Assembly (NCBI RefSeq): GCF_003386535.1
Contig: NZ_QTTN01000006.1
Span: 161,199-225,198, forward strand
DNA: 64,000 nt
Reading direction: 5' to 3'
DNA from: Paenibacillus taihuensis
Lineage (GTDB): Bacteria; Bacillota; Bacilli; Paenibacillales; Paenibacillaceae
Shown here: positions 63,821 through 64,000 of the stretch, piece after piece
Numbering within the stretch: position 1 is the stretch's first letter
Layout: each line of letters opens with the position of its first letter
Translations under genes and position numbers: made by a program
Notes under the pieces: generated by a model
What the model saw: the letters and a program-made list of their open reading frames with translations, nothing else
What the model was told of the DNA's origin: nothing
Databases searched by the model: none

Positions 63821-64000
63821 TTTATGGAGAGTTTGATCCTGGCTCAGGACGAACGCTGGCGGCGTGCCTAATACATGCAAGTCGAGCGGATCTTACCTTC
63901 GGGTAAGGTTAGCGGCGGACGGGTGAGTAACACGTAGGCAACCTGCCTGTAAGACCGGGATAACATTCGGAAACGAATGCTAATACCGGATATGCAACTT
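63821..64000 (+). rRNA. rrs: 16S ribosomal RNA, 5' part
   Basis: The universal 5' sequence GAGTTTGATCCTGGCTCAG begins near 63829, followed by ACGAACGCTGGCGGCGTGCC and AATACATGCAAGTCGAGCG. The first 180 nt are present; the gene continues beyond the window. The variable region pattern (GGATCTTACCTTCGGGTAAG) fits Paenibacillaceae. Confidence 0.97.

Overview
The window comes from a Paenibacillus-type Gram-positive bacterium (Paenibacillaceae). The signs are strong Shine-Dalgarno sites, TTG and GTG starts, two SLH-domain (S-layer-anchored) secreted giants, YesM/YesN-type two-component regulation of a carbohydrate ABC importer, and a 16S rRNA 5' end of Bacillota type. It is ordinary chromosome with accessory catabolic islands. 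I saw no transposase, phage gene, tRNA or CRISPR array. Family and function calls are from reading the sequence and from memory of the families; no database search was run.

Layout. (1) 2-16031: carbohydrate locus with a 2371-aa SLH-anchored multidomain enzyme, a YesM/YesN pair, a lipoprotein binding protein, two permeases and a cytoplasmic six-hairpin-type protein. A close paralogue of that last protein lies alone at 56217-58274. (2) 16330-20801: four overlapping genes forming a SiaB/SiaC/PP2C/diguanylate-cyclase partner switch that should control c-di-GMP; the cyclase carries a degenerate HD-GYP tail. (3) 21018-21994: two small membrane proteins on the minus strand. (4) 22165-24994: kynUBA, tryptophan to anthranilate. 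(5) 25062-28608: a heterodimeric ABC exporter, minus strand. (6) 28609-30598: two clusters of palindromic repeats around a secreted protein with four short repeats. (7) 30599-34866: a catalytically dead alpha/beta hydrolase fused to a SARP-type DNA-binding region, followed by a cyclic-nucleotide-binding domain fused to a DASS-type transporter. (8) 34894-39558: a second SLH giant with a propeller and eight 288-bp tandem repeats.

(9) 39735-43078: a short PyrE-like enzyme, an unknown protein, a membrane protein and a LysM/L,D-transpeptidase. (10) 43100-47143: sulfonate operon ssuADCB behind a promoter and a leader terminator. (11) 47303-49200: a secreted seven-repeat propeller and a small soluble chemotaxis-type transducer. 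(12) 49347-54743: two AtuA-family proteins with acyl-CoA dehydrogenase, carboxyltransferase and enoyl-CoA hydratase, a leucine/isovalerate-like pathway that lacks its biotin-carrying subunit here. (13) 54800-56104: an ArsR regulator, apparently leaderless, with two SRPBCC proteins. (14) 58345-63492: an NCS2 uracil-type permease divergent from an NAD salvage operon (NrtR regulator, nicotinamidase, NAD synthetase, nicotinate phosphoribosyltransferase) with two palindromic operators. (15) 63534-64000: tandem rrn promoters, leader and the start of 16S rRNA.

The most unusual items are the Sia-like switch ending in a GGDEF/dead-HD-GYP protein, the pseudo-hydrolase/SARP regulator beside the cNMP-binding transporter fusion, the palindrome cluster at 28772-28956, and the recurrent low-complexity inserts in otherwise conserved enzymes.
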